Assembly (NCBI GenBank): GCA_002345925.1
Contig: DDWM01000042.1
Location: 1 to 50,120 of the forward strand
Direction: 5' to 3'
Length of the DNA: 50,120 nt
From: Actinobacteria bacterium UBA2286
GTDB lineage: Bacteria; Actinomycetota; Coriobacteriia; Anaerosomatales; Anaerosomataceae
Below, in pieces: positions 1 to 8,811 of the stretch. The notes beneath the pieces are model-generated. The model made no database searches, was not told the origin of the DNA, and was given only the letters and a program-made list of their open reading frames with translations. The position numbers and the translations under genes were made by a program. Positions within the stretch are counted from its first letter, which is position 1, and each line of letters opens with the position of its first letter.

Positions 1-343
1 CGGCGATGTAGTCGAGGAAGAAGAGCGGCTCGGCGCCGGTGACGAGGATGTCGTTCACGCACATCGCCACGAGGTCGATGCCCACGGTGTCATGCTTGCC
101 GAGCAGCTGGGCCAGCTTGAGCTTGGTGCCGACACCGTCAGTGCCGCTCACCATGATCGGCTCTTCCATGTCCTTGAATGCGGCTGCCGAGAACATCCCG
201 CCAAAGCCGCCAATGTCACCGATGACTTCCGGCCGATAGGTGGAGCGCACGGCCTCGCGAATACCCTCGACGGCGCGCGCGCCTTCGTTGATGTCGACAC
301 CGGCGTCACGATACGAAATGGGCTTATCTGGCGTATCAGCCAT
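1..343 (-). CDS. purM: Phosphoribosylformylglycinamidine cyclo-ligase (AIR synthetase), 3' end cut by window edge
   Basis: PurM closes the imidazole ring of FGAM to AIR, the fifth step of purine synthesis, using ATP in the cytosol. The first 114 residues are visible. They begin MADTPDKPISYRDAGVDI and contain the family's conserved SYRDAGVDI, IGGFGG and VSGTDGVGTK (ATP-binding loop) segments, followed by GIDLVAMCVNDI. The ATG at 343 follows a textbook GGAGG six bases upstream. The C-terminal two thirds lie beyond the left edge. It is on the same strand as the other pur genes but separated from purF by a membrane-protein gene and a large surface-protein gene, so it may be transcribed on its own. 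Confidence 0.95.
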   Translation of the reverse strand, partial: MADTPDKPISYRDAGVDINEGARAVEGIREAVRSTYRPEVIGDIGGFGGMFSAAAFKDMEEPIMVSGTDGVGTKLKLAQLLGKHDTVGIDLVAMCVNDILVTGAEPLFFLDYIA

Positions 344-412
344 GAGGTCCTCCCCATCGGCGGGCTTTTCACAGTCATTCTAGCAGCGAGGTAGGATGCA
401 CGGGAGAATGAG

Positions 413-438
413 GAAGGCCGGAGCTTCCCCCGGCCTTC
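413..438 (-). terminator. Hairpin terminator candidate after the CHAP/CWB2 gene
   Basis: A perfect 9-bp inverted repeat (GAAGGCCGG / CCGGCCTTC) with an 8-base loop lies between the stop of the CHAP/CWB2 gene and the start of purM. The following T tract is weak, so termination strength is uncertain. Confidence 0.55.
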
Positions 439-466
439 TCACTTCGTCATGCGGCAGTACATCCCG

Positions 467-2626
467 TTACTTGAGCAAGTTCTTCACAGAGGTTTCGACC
501 GCAGCTGATACAGCAGCGGTACTGCCGTAGAAACGGACGCCTCCGATCGAGGCCTTGTGCGCGGTGATCTTGGATGAGATCGCAGAAGGAATGGCCGCTG
601 TCTTCGTCAGAAGCAGACTCGTTGCAAGCTTACCCTCGACGCAGCTGGCACCAAGACCGTCAGGGAAGGCCTCGGCTGTCACAATGCCGATGCCCGACCA
701 CTTCAGGCCGAAGCCATTAGCCGCTGTTGCGAAGTACTCGGCGGCAGCGGCGCTCCGCTCATAGGTATCAGTGGCGCTGGAGACTCTGCGTGTGGCCAGT
801 CCCGTAACCGAGCTCTTGAGGGAGGTCTCAACTGCCGTCGGTACTCGCGCCGTGGTGCCAAGCACGACGAGGTCCTTGATCCCGAGCGAACTAAGCGCGC
901 TCTTGAGCGCTGGGTCTGCTGTTGCGCTAACAAGCAGGATAGGTGTCTTGGTCGCGAACGCGGCAGGCCCCACGATGAGACCGTCCACGTAGTCCTGGCC
1001 AGACACGAGAATCGCCTTGGTTCCGAAAGATGTCCCCCTGAGCGCCTTGATCTTAGCTGCGACCAGCTGCGACGTTGCGTAGCGATTGGCGCCAGCTAAG
1101 CGCTCGATGCTCTCGCCCGTTAATGCACTCGATATGGACGCTTCCATCTTGGCACTCACTGCAGCTGTGCTACCCATGATGTAGACCTTGAAGCTCGCCT
1201 TACCCTGGGTCACTCGCTGTATCTCAGCCTTGACGTCGGCTCGGAGCGCATCGCCGGACACCAGCAAAATCGGTGCGTTAGCTGTTCCCGCTAGTCCTGC
1301 GGCCGACAGTGCATCTGGGTAGTTCAATCCGGTGGCGATCACTACAGCGCTACATCCACCGGTGGAGAATGCCGCCTGAGAGGCCTTGATAGCCGTAGCA
1401 AATCTATCCGTCCCAGAGAACCGTGTGTAGTTTGACGCAAAGCTTGCGCTCACGCTCTTATCCGCCTTGATATTCGCGTCAGTTCTTGCAGCGGTCGTCA
1501 CGCCGTCCGACCACTTCACAAAGTGATACCCAGCGCTCGGCACTGCAGTTACCTTCGTTGCGCTGCCGCCCGAGAGAATACTTTGCGTGCTGGTCCCGGA
1601 AAGCGTGCCGCCGGGGCCGACCGTGTACTTGACGGCGTAGTACGGCGTGAGCTTGATTGCATCGAACGCGATCTCCTTTGCTGGAGAGTCCCCCGTTACG
1701 TCGTCAAGTTCGATCCAGGCCGAGCCGGTCACAAGCGACCGAGCGCCAAGACTCGCCCACACGTTCGAGAGGTCAGCCTGATTGACCGTGGCGTGCTGAA
1801 GCCCGGCAGAAGTGTTGATGTGGTAGTCCGCCTTCGTGGTCCCAGCGTGAGTGGATGTGATATAGGCTTCGACCTTGTACGTGCGAGTCCCTTGGAGCTT
1901 CGACAGATCGAACGTCCATCGCGCGTAGTTGTCGCGGGTGCCACTGCCGCTCCAAGTGTAGATACCGGTCCCGTAGTATCCGCCACCGATGCTGCTCCAC
2001 CCGGAAGCGGTTCCGTGCTTGGCAAAGCCTGAGTCGCCTGGAGCGATGGGATTGTAGCGTGGTGTGGCATCAATCGTATAGATGTAGCCTAACAGTGGCC
2101 CGCATCCACCGTAGGTGTTAATGTGCGCGACAGTATCCATCGTGAAGACAGCGCCGCCCCAACTGGACTGAGACACCGTAATCGTAGACCCACTGATGGC
2201 CTCTACCACTGCCACATGACCCGCGCCGTAGTTCGGATACCCAGCAGCACCACCCCAAACAGCGATTGCCCCCAGCCGAGGAACTGATCCCTTTGGCAGT
2301 GCGGTTGGGTTCCACCAGGTGTTCGCATTGCCTGTGTAGCCGACAGGGAGCTTGCTTCCTCTGATTTCCCAAGCTCTGCCCCACGCGTAGCACGTGCAGT
2401 TAGGCATACCATAGCCCGATGCGTAGAACGGATTCTGAGTAGAGTAGTAGTGATAGTCGCTTGTCGACGGCGCTGTCGTTCTCGGAGTGAAGCCGTAGGC
2501 GGCGCTTGGAGTAGCTAGGAGCACCACCATCAATAGCGTAGCCGCCAGTACTCCACAGGCAAAGACCGATTGCCGCCTCCGTCGAAAGTCCTCGCGGGTT
2601 CCATACGCCGCAACATAACAATCCAT
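467..2626 (-). CDS. Secreted CHAP-domain amidase-like protein with three CWB2 repeats
   Basis: A 719-residue exported protein. A hydrophobic signal segment at about residues 22-43 ends SAAYG. A CHAP-type NlpC/P60-like domain follows (about 55-190): Cys77 in NCTCYAW is the probable nucleophile and His137 in GAGHVAVVE the probable base, which fits peptidoglycan amide hydrolysis. Next come a golvesin/xanthan-lyase-like beta domain (about 195-325), a short InlB-type B-repeat ending in AGYHFVKW (about 330-395), and three CWB2 repeats (about 400-719) marked by RFSGTDRFATA, LAGANRYATS and related sequence. CWB2 repeats attach proteins non-covalently to anionic wall polymers. The likely role is wall remodelling at the surface. 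The ATG is preceded by AGGGGG with 8-base spacing. Amidase activity is inferred from the motifs; the substrate is unknown. Confidence 0.85.
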   Translation of the reverse strand: MDCYVAAYGTREDFRRRRQSVFACGVLAATLLMVVLLATPSAAYGFTPRTTAPSTSDYHYYSTQNPFYASGYGMPNCTCYAWGRAWEIRGSKLPVGYTGNANTWWNPTALPKGSVPRLGAIAVWGGAAGYPNYGAGHVAVVEAISGSTITVSQSSWGGAVFTMDTVAHINTYGGCGPLLGYIYTIDATPRYNPIAPGDSGFAKHGTASGWSSIGGGYYGTGIYTWSGSGTRDNYARWTFDLSKLQGTRTYKVEAYITSTHAGTTKADYHINTSAGLQHATVNQADLSNVWASLGARSLVTGSAWIELDDVTGDSPAKEIAFDAIKLTPYYAVKYTVGPGGTLSGTSTQSILSGGSATKVTAVPSAGYHFVKWSDGVTTAARTDANIKADKSVSASFASNYTRFSGTDRFATAIKASQAAFSTGGCSAVVIATGLNYPDALSAAGLAGTANAPILLVSGDALRADVKAEIQRVTQGKASFKVYIMGSTAAVSAKMEASISSALTGESIERLAGANRYATSQLVAAKIKALRGTSFGTKAILVSGQDYVDGLIVGPAAFATKTPILLVSATADPALKSALSSLGIKDLVVLGTTARVPTAVETSLKSSVTGLATRRVSSATDTYERSAAAAEYFATAANGFGLKWSGIGIVTAEAFPDGLGASCVEGKLATSLLLTKTAAIPSAISSKITAHKASIGGVRFYGSTAAVSAAVETSVKNLLK

Positions 2627-2808
2627 ATGTCCAGCCCCCTGCCAGCTGCCACCCCTGCCTGGAGGCGTCCCCGCGCCTCGACGAATGCTAGCACACGCGG
2701 ACGCGCGCGCGAAACCTGCTCATCTCGAAGAAGTGAAAGTTGGCTCGAAGCGCAAATTGCTATCGAGCAGTTGTTCCTGAACGGCACTCGCCAATCCCCG
2801 TCCAGTCC

Positions 2809-3270
2809 CTACCCGAGCGCCCCAATTGATGCCACCAGCGTCGCTATCCCCAGCGACACGCCGACCGCGATGGCGATGGCAGCGAGCCAGCCGGTGCCGT
2901 GCGTGACACGGCGGCCGACTATGATTCCCGCCCAAGCGGGCGCGATGTATCCGACGCTGATGGTGACGATGGCCCACGCTGCGAGCAGGGCGTATGCGAC
3001 CCACGTGGGCGTCATCTGCGCGAATGCACCGAGGCCATCGGCTACCTCGCGGGTTCTGCCGACGATCATGAGTCCGTCGCCGACCAGCCACGTCACGACG
3101 ATTGCGGCTCCAGCCCAGAAGCGACGCTCGCGGGGAGCTTTCGGATAGCCGAGCACAGCTGCCGCGACCACGGCACCGATGATGCCGAAGACGGGGTTGT
3201 ACTGAAGGCCGAGAAGCACACCTTGCCAGAGCGCGTCTGCCACATGTGTCACGATTGCCACAAGGGTCAC
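2809..3270 (-). CDS. Small multi-pass membrane protein of unknown function, coupled to purF
   Basis: A 153-residue protein with about four hydrophobic segments separated by short basic loops (PKAPRERR, GRRV). No family is recognised. It starts at GTG 3270, which overlaps the purF stop in a GTGA tetranucleotide, so its translation is almost certainly coupled to purF. It is one of four small membrane proteins embedded in the purine genes. It could be a transporter-like or scaffold protein, but nothing in the sequence decides this. Confidence 0.75.
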   Translation of the reverse strand: MTLVAIVTHVADALWQGVLLGLQYNPVFGIIGAVVAAAVLGYPKAPRERRFWAGAAIVVTWLVGDGLMIVGRTREVADGLGAFAQMTPTWVAYALLAAWAIVTISVGYIAPAWAGIIVGRRVTHGTGWLAAIAIAVGVSLGIATLVASIGALG

Positions 3271-4742
3271 TCGGCAGGCTCCAGGCCGAGCTTTCCGCGC
3301 TTGACGGACTCGGGAATCTCAACCGGGTACTCGCCGGTGAAGCAGGCGGCACAGTACTGATCGACGGTGCCGCCGGTGGACGCGACCATGTCGGGCACCG
3401 AGAGGTACGCGAGAGAATCGGCGCCGATGTAATCCCGGACCTCGTCGACGGACTTGCTGGAAGCGATGAGCTGCTCTTGCGTGTCGGTGTCGATGCCGTA
3501 GAAACACGGCCACTTCACGGGAGGCGACGTGATGCGCATGTGCACCTCGGCGGCACCGGACTCACGCAGCAGCGCTACGAGCTTGCGCGAAGTGTTTCCG
3601 CGCACGATAGAGTCATCGACGACGATGAGCCGCTTGCCCTTGATGACATGCTTGAGCGGATTGAGCTTGAGGCGGATTCCCTGCTGCCTGAGCGACTGGC
3701 TCGGCGAGATGAATGTGCGCCCGATGTAACGATTCTTGACGAGACCTTCGCCGAACGGAATGCCGCTCTCCTTGGCGTAACCGACGGCGGCAGGTACGCC
3801 CGAGTCGGGGACGCCGATTACCATGTCGGCTTCTACGGCCGAAGAGCGCGCGATGGCTGCGCCCATGTTCATGCGGGCCTCGTAGAGGTTGCAGTCGTTA
3901 AGCACGCTATCGGGGCGTGCGAAGTAGATGAACTCGAAGATGCAGAGGCTGGGCTTCTCGGCAGGGACGGCCTGCTCGGACTCAAGACCGTTCGGGCCGA
4001 GCTTGATCATCTCGCCCGGGGCAACGTCGCGGACGAACTCGGCACCTACGATGTCGAGGCCGCACGTCTCGGAAGCGACAACCCATGAGTCGCCCATCTT
4101 GCCGAGAGCCAGCGGGCGCACGCCGTACGGATCGCGGAATGCGTAAACCGCCTCCTCGGACATGAGAACGACCGCGTAGGCGCCCTGCACAAGCTTCATG
4201 GTCTCGCGGATGCCGGCCCGGATAGAGCCGTGCTCCTGCGTGAAGTGATCGACGAGCGTTGCGATGACTTCGGAGTCGGTTGTGGAACGGAAGCGGATGC
4301 CGCGGCCCTTGAGGGCGTCTCGCAGCTCCACCGTGTTCACGAGGTTGCCGTTGTGCGCCAGCGCGATGGTGGTGCGGCCGATTGAAGAGATCATCGGCTG
4401 GGCGTTCTCCCACGCTTTGCCGGAGCCCGTCGTGGAGTACCGCGTGTGACCGATGGCGAGGTGACCCTGGAGCGTCTCAAGATCGCTCTCTTTGAAGGCC
4501 TGCGACACGAGGCCGAGGCTCTTCACAACGGTCAGCGAGTGCCCGTCGGCAACCGCAATGCCAGCAGATTCCTGGCCGCGGTGCTGCAGGGCATGAAGGC
4601 TGAAGTATGCAAGCCTGGCGACGTCTTCACCGGGCGCGTAGACGCCAAAGACGCCGCACGCTTCCTCGGGTTTGTCGGGGCGCTCTTCGTGTGTCCATTT
4701 TTGCGAGGACTGATCGACCAAAGCGGGCGAATTATGGTCCAT
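3267..4742 (-). CDS. purF: Amidophosphoribosyltransferase, Fe-S (Bacillus) type
   Basis: PurF makes phosphoribosylamine from PRPP and glutamine, the committed step of purine synthesis. The chosen ATG (4742, MDHNSP) has AGGAG about 10 bases upstream; longer in-frame starts up to 4802 lack this. It gives a 28-residue propeptide ahead of Cys29 (CGVFGVYAP), the N-terminal glutaminase nucleophile exposed by processing. The glutaminase signature LQHRGQESAG and the PRPP loop VVDDSIVRGNT are clear. Four cysteines placed as in the B. subtilis enzyme (PSLCIFE, PCFYG and QYCAAC) indicate a 4Fe-4S cluster, consistent with an oxygen-sensitive enzyme in an anaerobe. Length (491 residues) is normal. Confidence 0.96.
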   Translation of the reverse strand: MDHNSPALVDQSSQKWTHEERPDKPEEACGVFGVYAPGEDVARLAYFSLHALQHRGQESAGIAVADGHSLTVVKSLGLVSQAFKESDLETLQGHLAIGHTRYSTTGSGKAWENAQPMISSIGRTTIALAHNGNLVNTVELRDALKGRGIRFRSTTDSEVIATLVDHFTQEHGSIRAGIRETMKLVQGAYAVVLMSEEAVYAFRDPYGVRPLALGKMGDSWVVASETCGLDIVGAEFVRDVAPGEMIKLGPNGLESEQAVPAEKPSLCIFEFIYFARPDSVLNDCNLYEARMNMGAAIARSSAVEADMVIGVPDSGVPAAVGYAKESGIPFGEGLVKNRYIGRTFISPSQSLRQQGIRLKLNPLKHVIKGKRLIVVDDSIVRGNTSRKLVALLRESGAAEVHMRITSPPVKWPCFYGIDTDTQEQLIASSKSVDEVRDYIGADSLAYLSVPDMVASTGGTVDQYCAACFTGEYPVEIPESVKRGKLGLEPAE

Positions 4743-4808
4743 GCGGTAGCAGACTCCTGCTTGAGGCGGGCTGATGCGCGGTAGCATACCACGACTTCGC
4801 ACAAGTCG

Positions 4809-4839
4809 AGGAACCCGTCACCAGTCGCGGCGGGTTCCT
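4809..4839 (-). terminator. Hairpin terminator after the small CWB2 gene
   Basis: A perfect 9-bp stem (AGGAACCCG / CGGGTTCCT), extendable by further pairs, lies just past the stop of the 4871-5929 gene and upstream of purF. It suggests that purF needs its own promoter rather than read-through from purL. There is no strong T tract. Confidence 0.6.
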
Positions 4840-4870
4840 TGAGGACAGAGCGCGGAGTAGGTTCTCTTTG

Positions 4871-5929
4871 TTACCTAAGAGCGTTGATGGCGGCGATCCT
4901 CGTTGCGGACGAGAGGGCACTTTCGCTGCCGAGGAACACGATGGTGTTCACGGCGGAGGAGTTGGCGGAAAGCGCTGCGGCGGCTGGAGCGCTCAGGCTG
5001 GTCGTACGAGTAAGAAGGAGCACTGCGCGGCGCGATCCGAGCGTCGTGCCACCAGCGAGAGCATCCGGGAAGTCGGTGCCGGTCGCAAGGCCAACGCCGT
5101 TCCAGGCAAGACCGTCGTGGCTTACGCCGTACTGAGCGATCGCTGCGGCTGTTTCGTACCTGTCAGCTCCGGCGATGCGAGTCACGCCGCTGTTGCCAAG
5201 TGCAGCCACGAGCCGAGTTTCAACGTCCGCGCTAACCGAGGTTGTTCCGCCGAGGATGACTACCTCGCTGGCACCGCGGTTGAACATCTCCTGCACGAGT
5301 CCTGCGCTGTCGTTCGGCGATGCAAGGAAGACCGGGCTGCCCGATGCGCTGGCGAGTGGGGACACGGCGAGTGCGTCAGCGAAGGTGAGTCCAGTGGCGA
5401 CAAACACTCGGCCGTCATACGAATCGGCGGCTAGCCGGGTGACCTCGAGCGCCACCGCGTATGCCGTCTCGTAGCGGTTCGCGCCGGACACGCGGGTGAC
5501 CCGGCCTGATGAGACGAGAGTGCGAAGCTCAGCAACGACGGCCTCGGAAACCGAGGTCTCTCCGCCGATGACAATCGCGTCAACCGAACCCAGACGACGA
5601 ACCTCGTCAGCGACTGTGCTCGGAAGCTGTTCGAGGCGGGTGAGCAGCAATGGAGCCTGGAGGCGACCCGCAAGCGCGGAGGCGGAGACCGCATCTGGCC
5701 AGTCCTCGCCGCTTGCGATCACGAGATGCGCGGTGCCCGAGGGATACGAGAGCTTCGAGGCCTCGATCGCTGTCTCATAGCGTGTGGCGCCTGCGACCTC
5801 GACTGTGGTGATTGCGGCGGCCGGTCGGGACTGAAGCCCAACTGCGGGTAGCGATCCGATTCCGAGGACCAGTGCGACACTCAGCGCCATTGCTGCCGAG
5901 AGGATCCTCTTCGAAGTCTTCTTCGCCAT
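4871..5929 (-). CDS. Secreted protein made of three CWB2 repeats
   Basis: A 352-residue exported protein consisting of a signal peptide (MAKKTSKRILSAAMALSVAL, cleavage probably after AAA near residue 40) and three CWB2 repeats beginning VAGATRYETA, VSGANRYETA and IAGADRYETA. No other domain is present, so it is a pure wall-polymer-binding protein; partner or enzymatic function is unknown. The start at 5929 was chosen because AGGGGTG precedes it at close spacing; a longer start at 5959 lacks this. It sits between purL and purF on the same strand but is flanked by hairpins on both sides, so it is probably an independent transcription unit. Confidence 0.88.
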   Translation of the reverse strand: MAKKTSKRILSAAMALSVALVLGIGSLPAVGLQSRPAAAITTVEVAGATRYETAIEASKLSYPSGTAHLVIASGEDWPDAVSASALAGRLQAPLLLTRLEQLPSTVADEVRRLGSVDAIVIGGETSVSEAVVAELRTLVSSGRVTRVSGANRYETAYAVALEVTRLAADSYDGRVFVATGLTFADALAVSPLASASGSPVFLASPNDSAGLVQEMFNRGASEVVILGGTTSVSADVETRLVAALGNSGVTRIAGADRYETAAAIAQYGVSHDGLAWNGVGLATGTDFPDALAGGTTLGSRRAVLLLTRTTSLSAPAAAALSANSSAVNTIVFLGSESALSSATRIAAINALR

Positions 5930-6019
5930 TTCGCTCACCCCTGGACTTCTCACGTTCATCGCCCGATTGGGCCGTCAAAAGGTATATCGGCGGGGATAAG
6001 CGGTCACTGAAATAGGAAG

Positions 6020-6056
6020 AGACGAACGGTCATCCCAAAATGGCGACCGTTCGTCT
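6020..6056 (-). terminator. Strong hairpin downstream of purL
   Basis: A perfect 12-bp inverted repeat (AGACGAACGGTC / GACCGTTCGTCT) with a 13-base loop lies 55 bases past the purL stop. It probably ends the purC-to-purL transcript. The T tract is poor, so a role in RNA stability is an alternative. Confidence 0.65.
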
Positions 6057-6110
6057 CGCGTACTACCGTTTCTCGGTCATTACAGACCGTTCATACCGGT
6101 GGTGTTCCTG

Positions 6111-8360
6111 CTACCGACCGGCGAGCGCGTTCTCAAGGGCTGGTTCCCATGCATCGCGCATCTGCTCCAGTGTGACCTCGGCTTCATTTGCGACCGACAG
6201 GCGGTCTCCGCCGACGGTGCCGATCACCGAGTAAGGAATCCCGTTGGCCAGCGCTATCTCCACAAGTTGCTCGGCGTTTTCGGGAGCAACCGTCACGACG
6301 ATGCGGCTCTGTGTCTCCGAGAAGAGCGAGGCGTACGCTGGCAGGTCTTCGTCGAGATGGATATCGGCACCCAGATTGCCGGCGATGCACGACTCGGCGA
6401 GCGCGATAGCAAGTCCACCTTCCGAGCAGTCGTGCGCCGAACGTGCGATCCCCGCATCGATAGCGGCGAGCACGGTAGCCTGCACGGCTTGCTCCAGCTC
6501 AAGGTCGATTGCAGGGGGCCGACCCGAGACGACATCGTGCACGACCTTCAGGTACTCGCTGCCGCCGATCTCGTTCTCGGTCTCGCCGAGCAAGAAGATG
6601 ACATCGCCCTCTGACTTGAATGCGAGCGTGCAATGCTTGGAGACGTCTTCGAGCACGCCGACCATGCCGACTGTCGGCGTCGGGTAGATCGGGGAGCCGA
6701 AGCTCTCATTGTAGAAGCTCACGTTGCCCGAGATGACGGGCACACCAAATGCACGGCACGCATCGGAGAGGCCACGAATCGCTTCATGGAAGGTCCAGAA
6801 GACCTCCGGCTTCTCGGGATTGCCGAAGTTCAGGCAGTCGGTGATCGCTGCGGGCTTGCCGCCTGAGCATGCAACGTTGCGCGCTGCTTCCGCGAACGCG
6901 ATCTGCGCGCCCACGTAAGGATCGAGGTAGCAGTAGCGGCCGTTGCAGTCGCTCGAAACAGCCACGCCGCGCTCGGTCACTCCCCCGCGACCGGTGTTGC
7001 CGATGCGGATGACAGCGGCATCGCTGCCCGGGAGCACTACTGTGTTGAGCATGACCTGGTGGTCGTACTGCTCCCATATCCACCGCCGAGAGCAGATGTT
7101 CGGGCTAGCGAGCAGCGCGAGTATGATGTCCTCGAGCACGTATTCGCAGCCGGGGTGGTCTATCTCGGCGACAGGGTCGAATGACTGCACCACGTCGAGA
7201 TACGCCGGGCGAACCTTGGCGGGATCGTAGATCGGCGCATCGTGCGCAAGCGTTGCGGCGGGCATATCGGCCACGATCTCATCGCCCTCACGGACGACGA
7301 ATCGACCGGTGTCGGTGACCGTGCCAATGACCGTTGAGCGCAGACCCCACTTGGTGCAGACCGCCTGAGCAGCCGCCAGATTCTCGGGCACGAGAACCGC
7401 GAGCATGCGCTCCTGGCTCTCTGAGACCATGAACTCGAACGGCTTCATCGCGTCTTCGCGCGCGGGGATCTTGGTGACGTCGATGTCGAGGCCTACGCCA
7501 CCGCGGCTCGCCATCTCGCTTGCCGAGGAGGTAAGTCCCGCAGCACCCAGGTCGCCGAGGCCAACTAGCAGCTCCTGGTCGAGTAGCTCGAGGCATGCCT
7601 CGATGAGGAGCTTCTCCTCAAACGGGTCGCCGACTTGCACGGACGGACGCTTGTCCTCTGCCTTCTCATCGAACTCCTGACTGGCCAGCGTGGAGGCTCC
7701 GCCGATGCCGTCACGGCCGGTCGTCGATCCAATCAACAGCACGAGGTTGCCGGGGCCGGATGCGACCGCGCTCGTGAGCTTCTCTTCGCGCATAAGGCCG
7801 AGCGACATCGCGTTGATGAGGCAGTTGCCCTCGTATGCTTCGTCGAAGTACACCTCACCGCCGACCGTCGGCACACCGAGGCAGTTCCCGTAGCCGCCGA
7901 TGCCGGCGACGGCGCCCTCGAAGAGGTAGCGCTGCCGCGGCTTGTCGAGCGTGCCGAAGCGAAGTGAGTTGAGGCTTGCGATCGGGCGCGCGCCCATAGT
8001 GAAGATGTCGCGGATGATGCCGCCCACTCCGGTTGCCGCACCCTGGTAGGGCTCGATGGCCGAGGGGTGGTTGTGTGACTCCATCTTGAATGCGAGAGCC
8101 CAACCATCGCCCACGCTGATGACGCCTGCGTTCTCGCCGGGGCCCTGGAGCACATGCTCGCCCTCGGTCGGAAACATCCTGAGCGCCTTGCGCGAGTGCT
8201 TGTAGCTGCAATGCTCGCTCCACATGAGCGAGTACATGTACAACTCGGTGATAGATGGGGTTCTGCCGAGAATCTCAACGACTTTGTCGTACTCGGCGGG
8301 CTTCAGTCCTAGCTCTACTGCGAGCTTGGGTGCAAGTTCAGGCGAGAGGTCCTCACGCAT
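6111..8360 (-). CDS. purL: Phosphoribosylformylglycinamidine synthase II
   Basis: PurL is the synthetase subunit that converts FGAR to FGAM with ATP and ammonia delivered by PurQ; PurS bridges the two. The 749-residue length is that of the small, PurS/PurQ-dependent form. Signature segments include SEHCSYKHS (about residues 48-56), FKMESHNHPSAIEPYQGAATG (substrate and ATP site), LGDLGAAGL and SAHDCSEGGL. The ATG at 8360 (MREDLSP) has GAGGAG about 10 bases upstream. It overlaps the stop of the upstream membrane-protein gene by 8 bases, which suggests coupling. The frame extends to 8501, but that part is only a shadow of the upstream gene. Confidence 0.97.
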   Translation of the reverse strand: MREDLSPELAPKLAVELGLKPAEYDKVVEILGRTPSITELYMYSLMWSEHCSYKHSRKALRMFPTEGEHVLQGPGENAGVISVGDGWALAFKMESHNHPSAIEPYQGAATGVGGIIRDIFTMGARPIASLNSLRFGTLDKPRQRYLFEGAVAGIGGYGNCLGVPTVGGEVYFDEAYEGNCLINAMSLGLMREEKLTSAVASGPGNLVLLIGSTTGRDGIGGASTLASQEFDEKAEDKRPSVQVGDPFEEKLLIEACLELLDQELLVGLGDLGAAGLTSSASEMASRGGVGLDIDVTKIPAREDAMKPFEFMVSESQERMLAVLVPENLAAAQAVCTKWGLRSTVIGTVTDTGRFVVREGDEIVADMPAATLAHDAPIYDPAKVRPAYLDVVQSFDPVAEIDHPGCEYVLEDIILALLASPNICSRRWIWEQYDHQVMLNTVVLPGSDAAVIRIGNTGRGGVTERGVAVSSDCNGRYCYLDPYVGAQIAFAEAARNVACSGGKPAAITDCLNFGNPEKPEVFWTFHEAIRGLSDACRAFGVPVISGNVSFYNESFGSPIYPTPTVGMVGVLEDVSKHCTLAFKSEGDVIFLLGETENEIGGSEYLKVVHDVVSGRPPAIDLELEQAVQATVLAAIDAGIARSAHDCSEGGLAIALAESCIAGNLGADIHLDEDLPAYASLFSETQSRIVVTVAPENAEQLVEIALANGIPYSVIGTVGGDRLSVANEAEVTLEQMRDAWEPALENALAGR

Positions 8361-8811
8361 CAGGCGACTGCTCCTCGGGAATCGAGTCGGAAATGTCATT
8401 GGCGCCGAACTCGAGCGGCTCGACGAAAACGGGCTCTGCGGAGTCAGGTGCAGACGGTTCGGATTCGTCAGGCTCGGACGCGTCCGGCGGGCATTCCACA
8501 ACGACCGTGCGACCGCCTCGGCCAGGGAAGACCACCCGGAGCAGATACGCGACCTCGGTCACTAGAATCACTACGAAGGAGATGCCCACGATGGTATAGG
8601 TGGTGTCATTGGGCCAGATGAGCGCGAACACGAGTGAGATCGCCCACGCTGCCCCGAGAAGCACCCAGATGAAGCGCATCCAGGGGTGGCTCCAGCGCGC
8701 TGCTTTGCGGGCGAGCGCATGCACGATCATCGCGATAGCACCGACCACGAGCACGAACGTGAGTACCTGGAAGAAGATGATTCCCGGGCCTGCGAGCGAG
8801 TTCCCGTGCAC
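8353..8811 (-). CDS. Small three-TM membrane protein with acidic tail, between purQ and purL
   Basis: A 152-residue protein with three hydrophobic segments (about 10-30, 45-65 and 72-92) and a cytoplasmic-looking acidic, proline/serine-rich tail (about 110-152). No family is recognised. The GTG start at 8811 directly abuts the purQ stop (TAG then GTG) with GAGGTGGG as ribosome binding site, and its own stop overlaps purL. It must therefore be co-expressed with FGAM synthase. A role in localising or regulating the enzyme is possible but is speculation. Confidence 0.75.
   Translation of the reverse strand: MHGNSLAGPGIIFFQVLTFVLVVGAIAMIVHALARKAARWSHPWMRFIWVLLGAAWAISLVFALIWPNDTTYTIVGISFVVILVTEVAYLLRVVFPGRGGRTVVVECPPDASEPDESEPSAPDSAEPVFVEPLEFGANDISDSIPEEQSPDA

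Noticed and set aside
2627..2808. c-di-GMP (GEMM) or ydaO-type riboswitch upstream of the CHAP/CWB2 gene
   Set aside because: A small GAGGCG/CGCCTC hairpin with GGGGACGC is present, but the rest of either consensus is not recognisable by eye.
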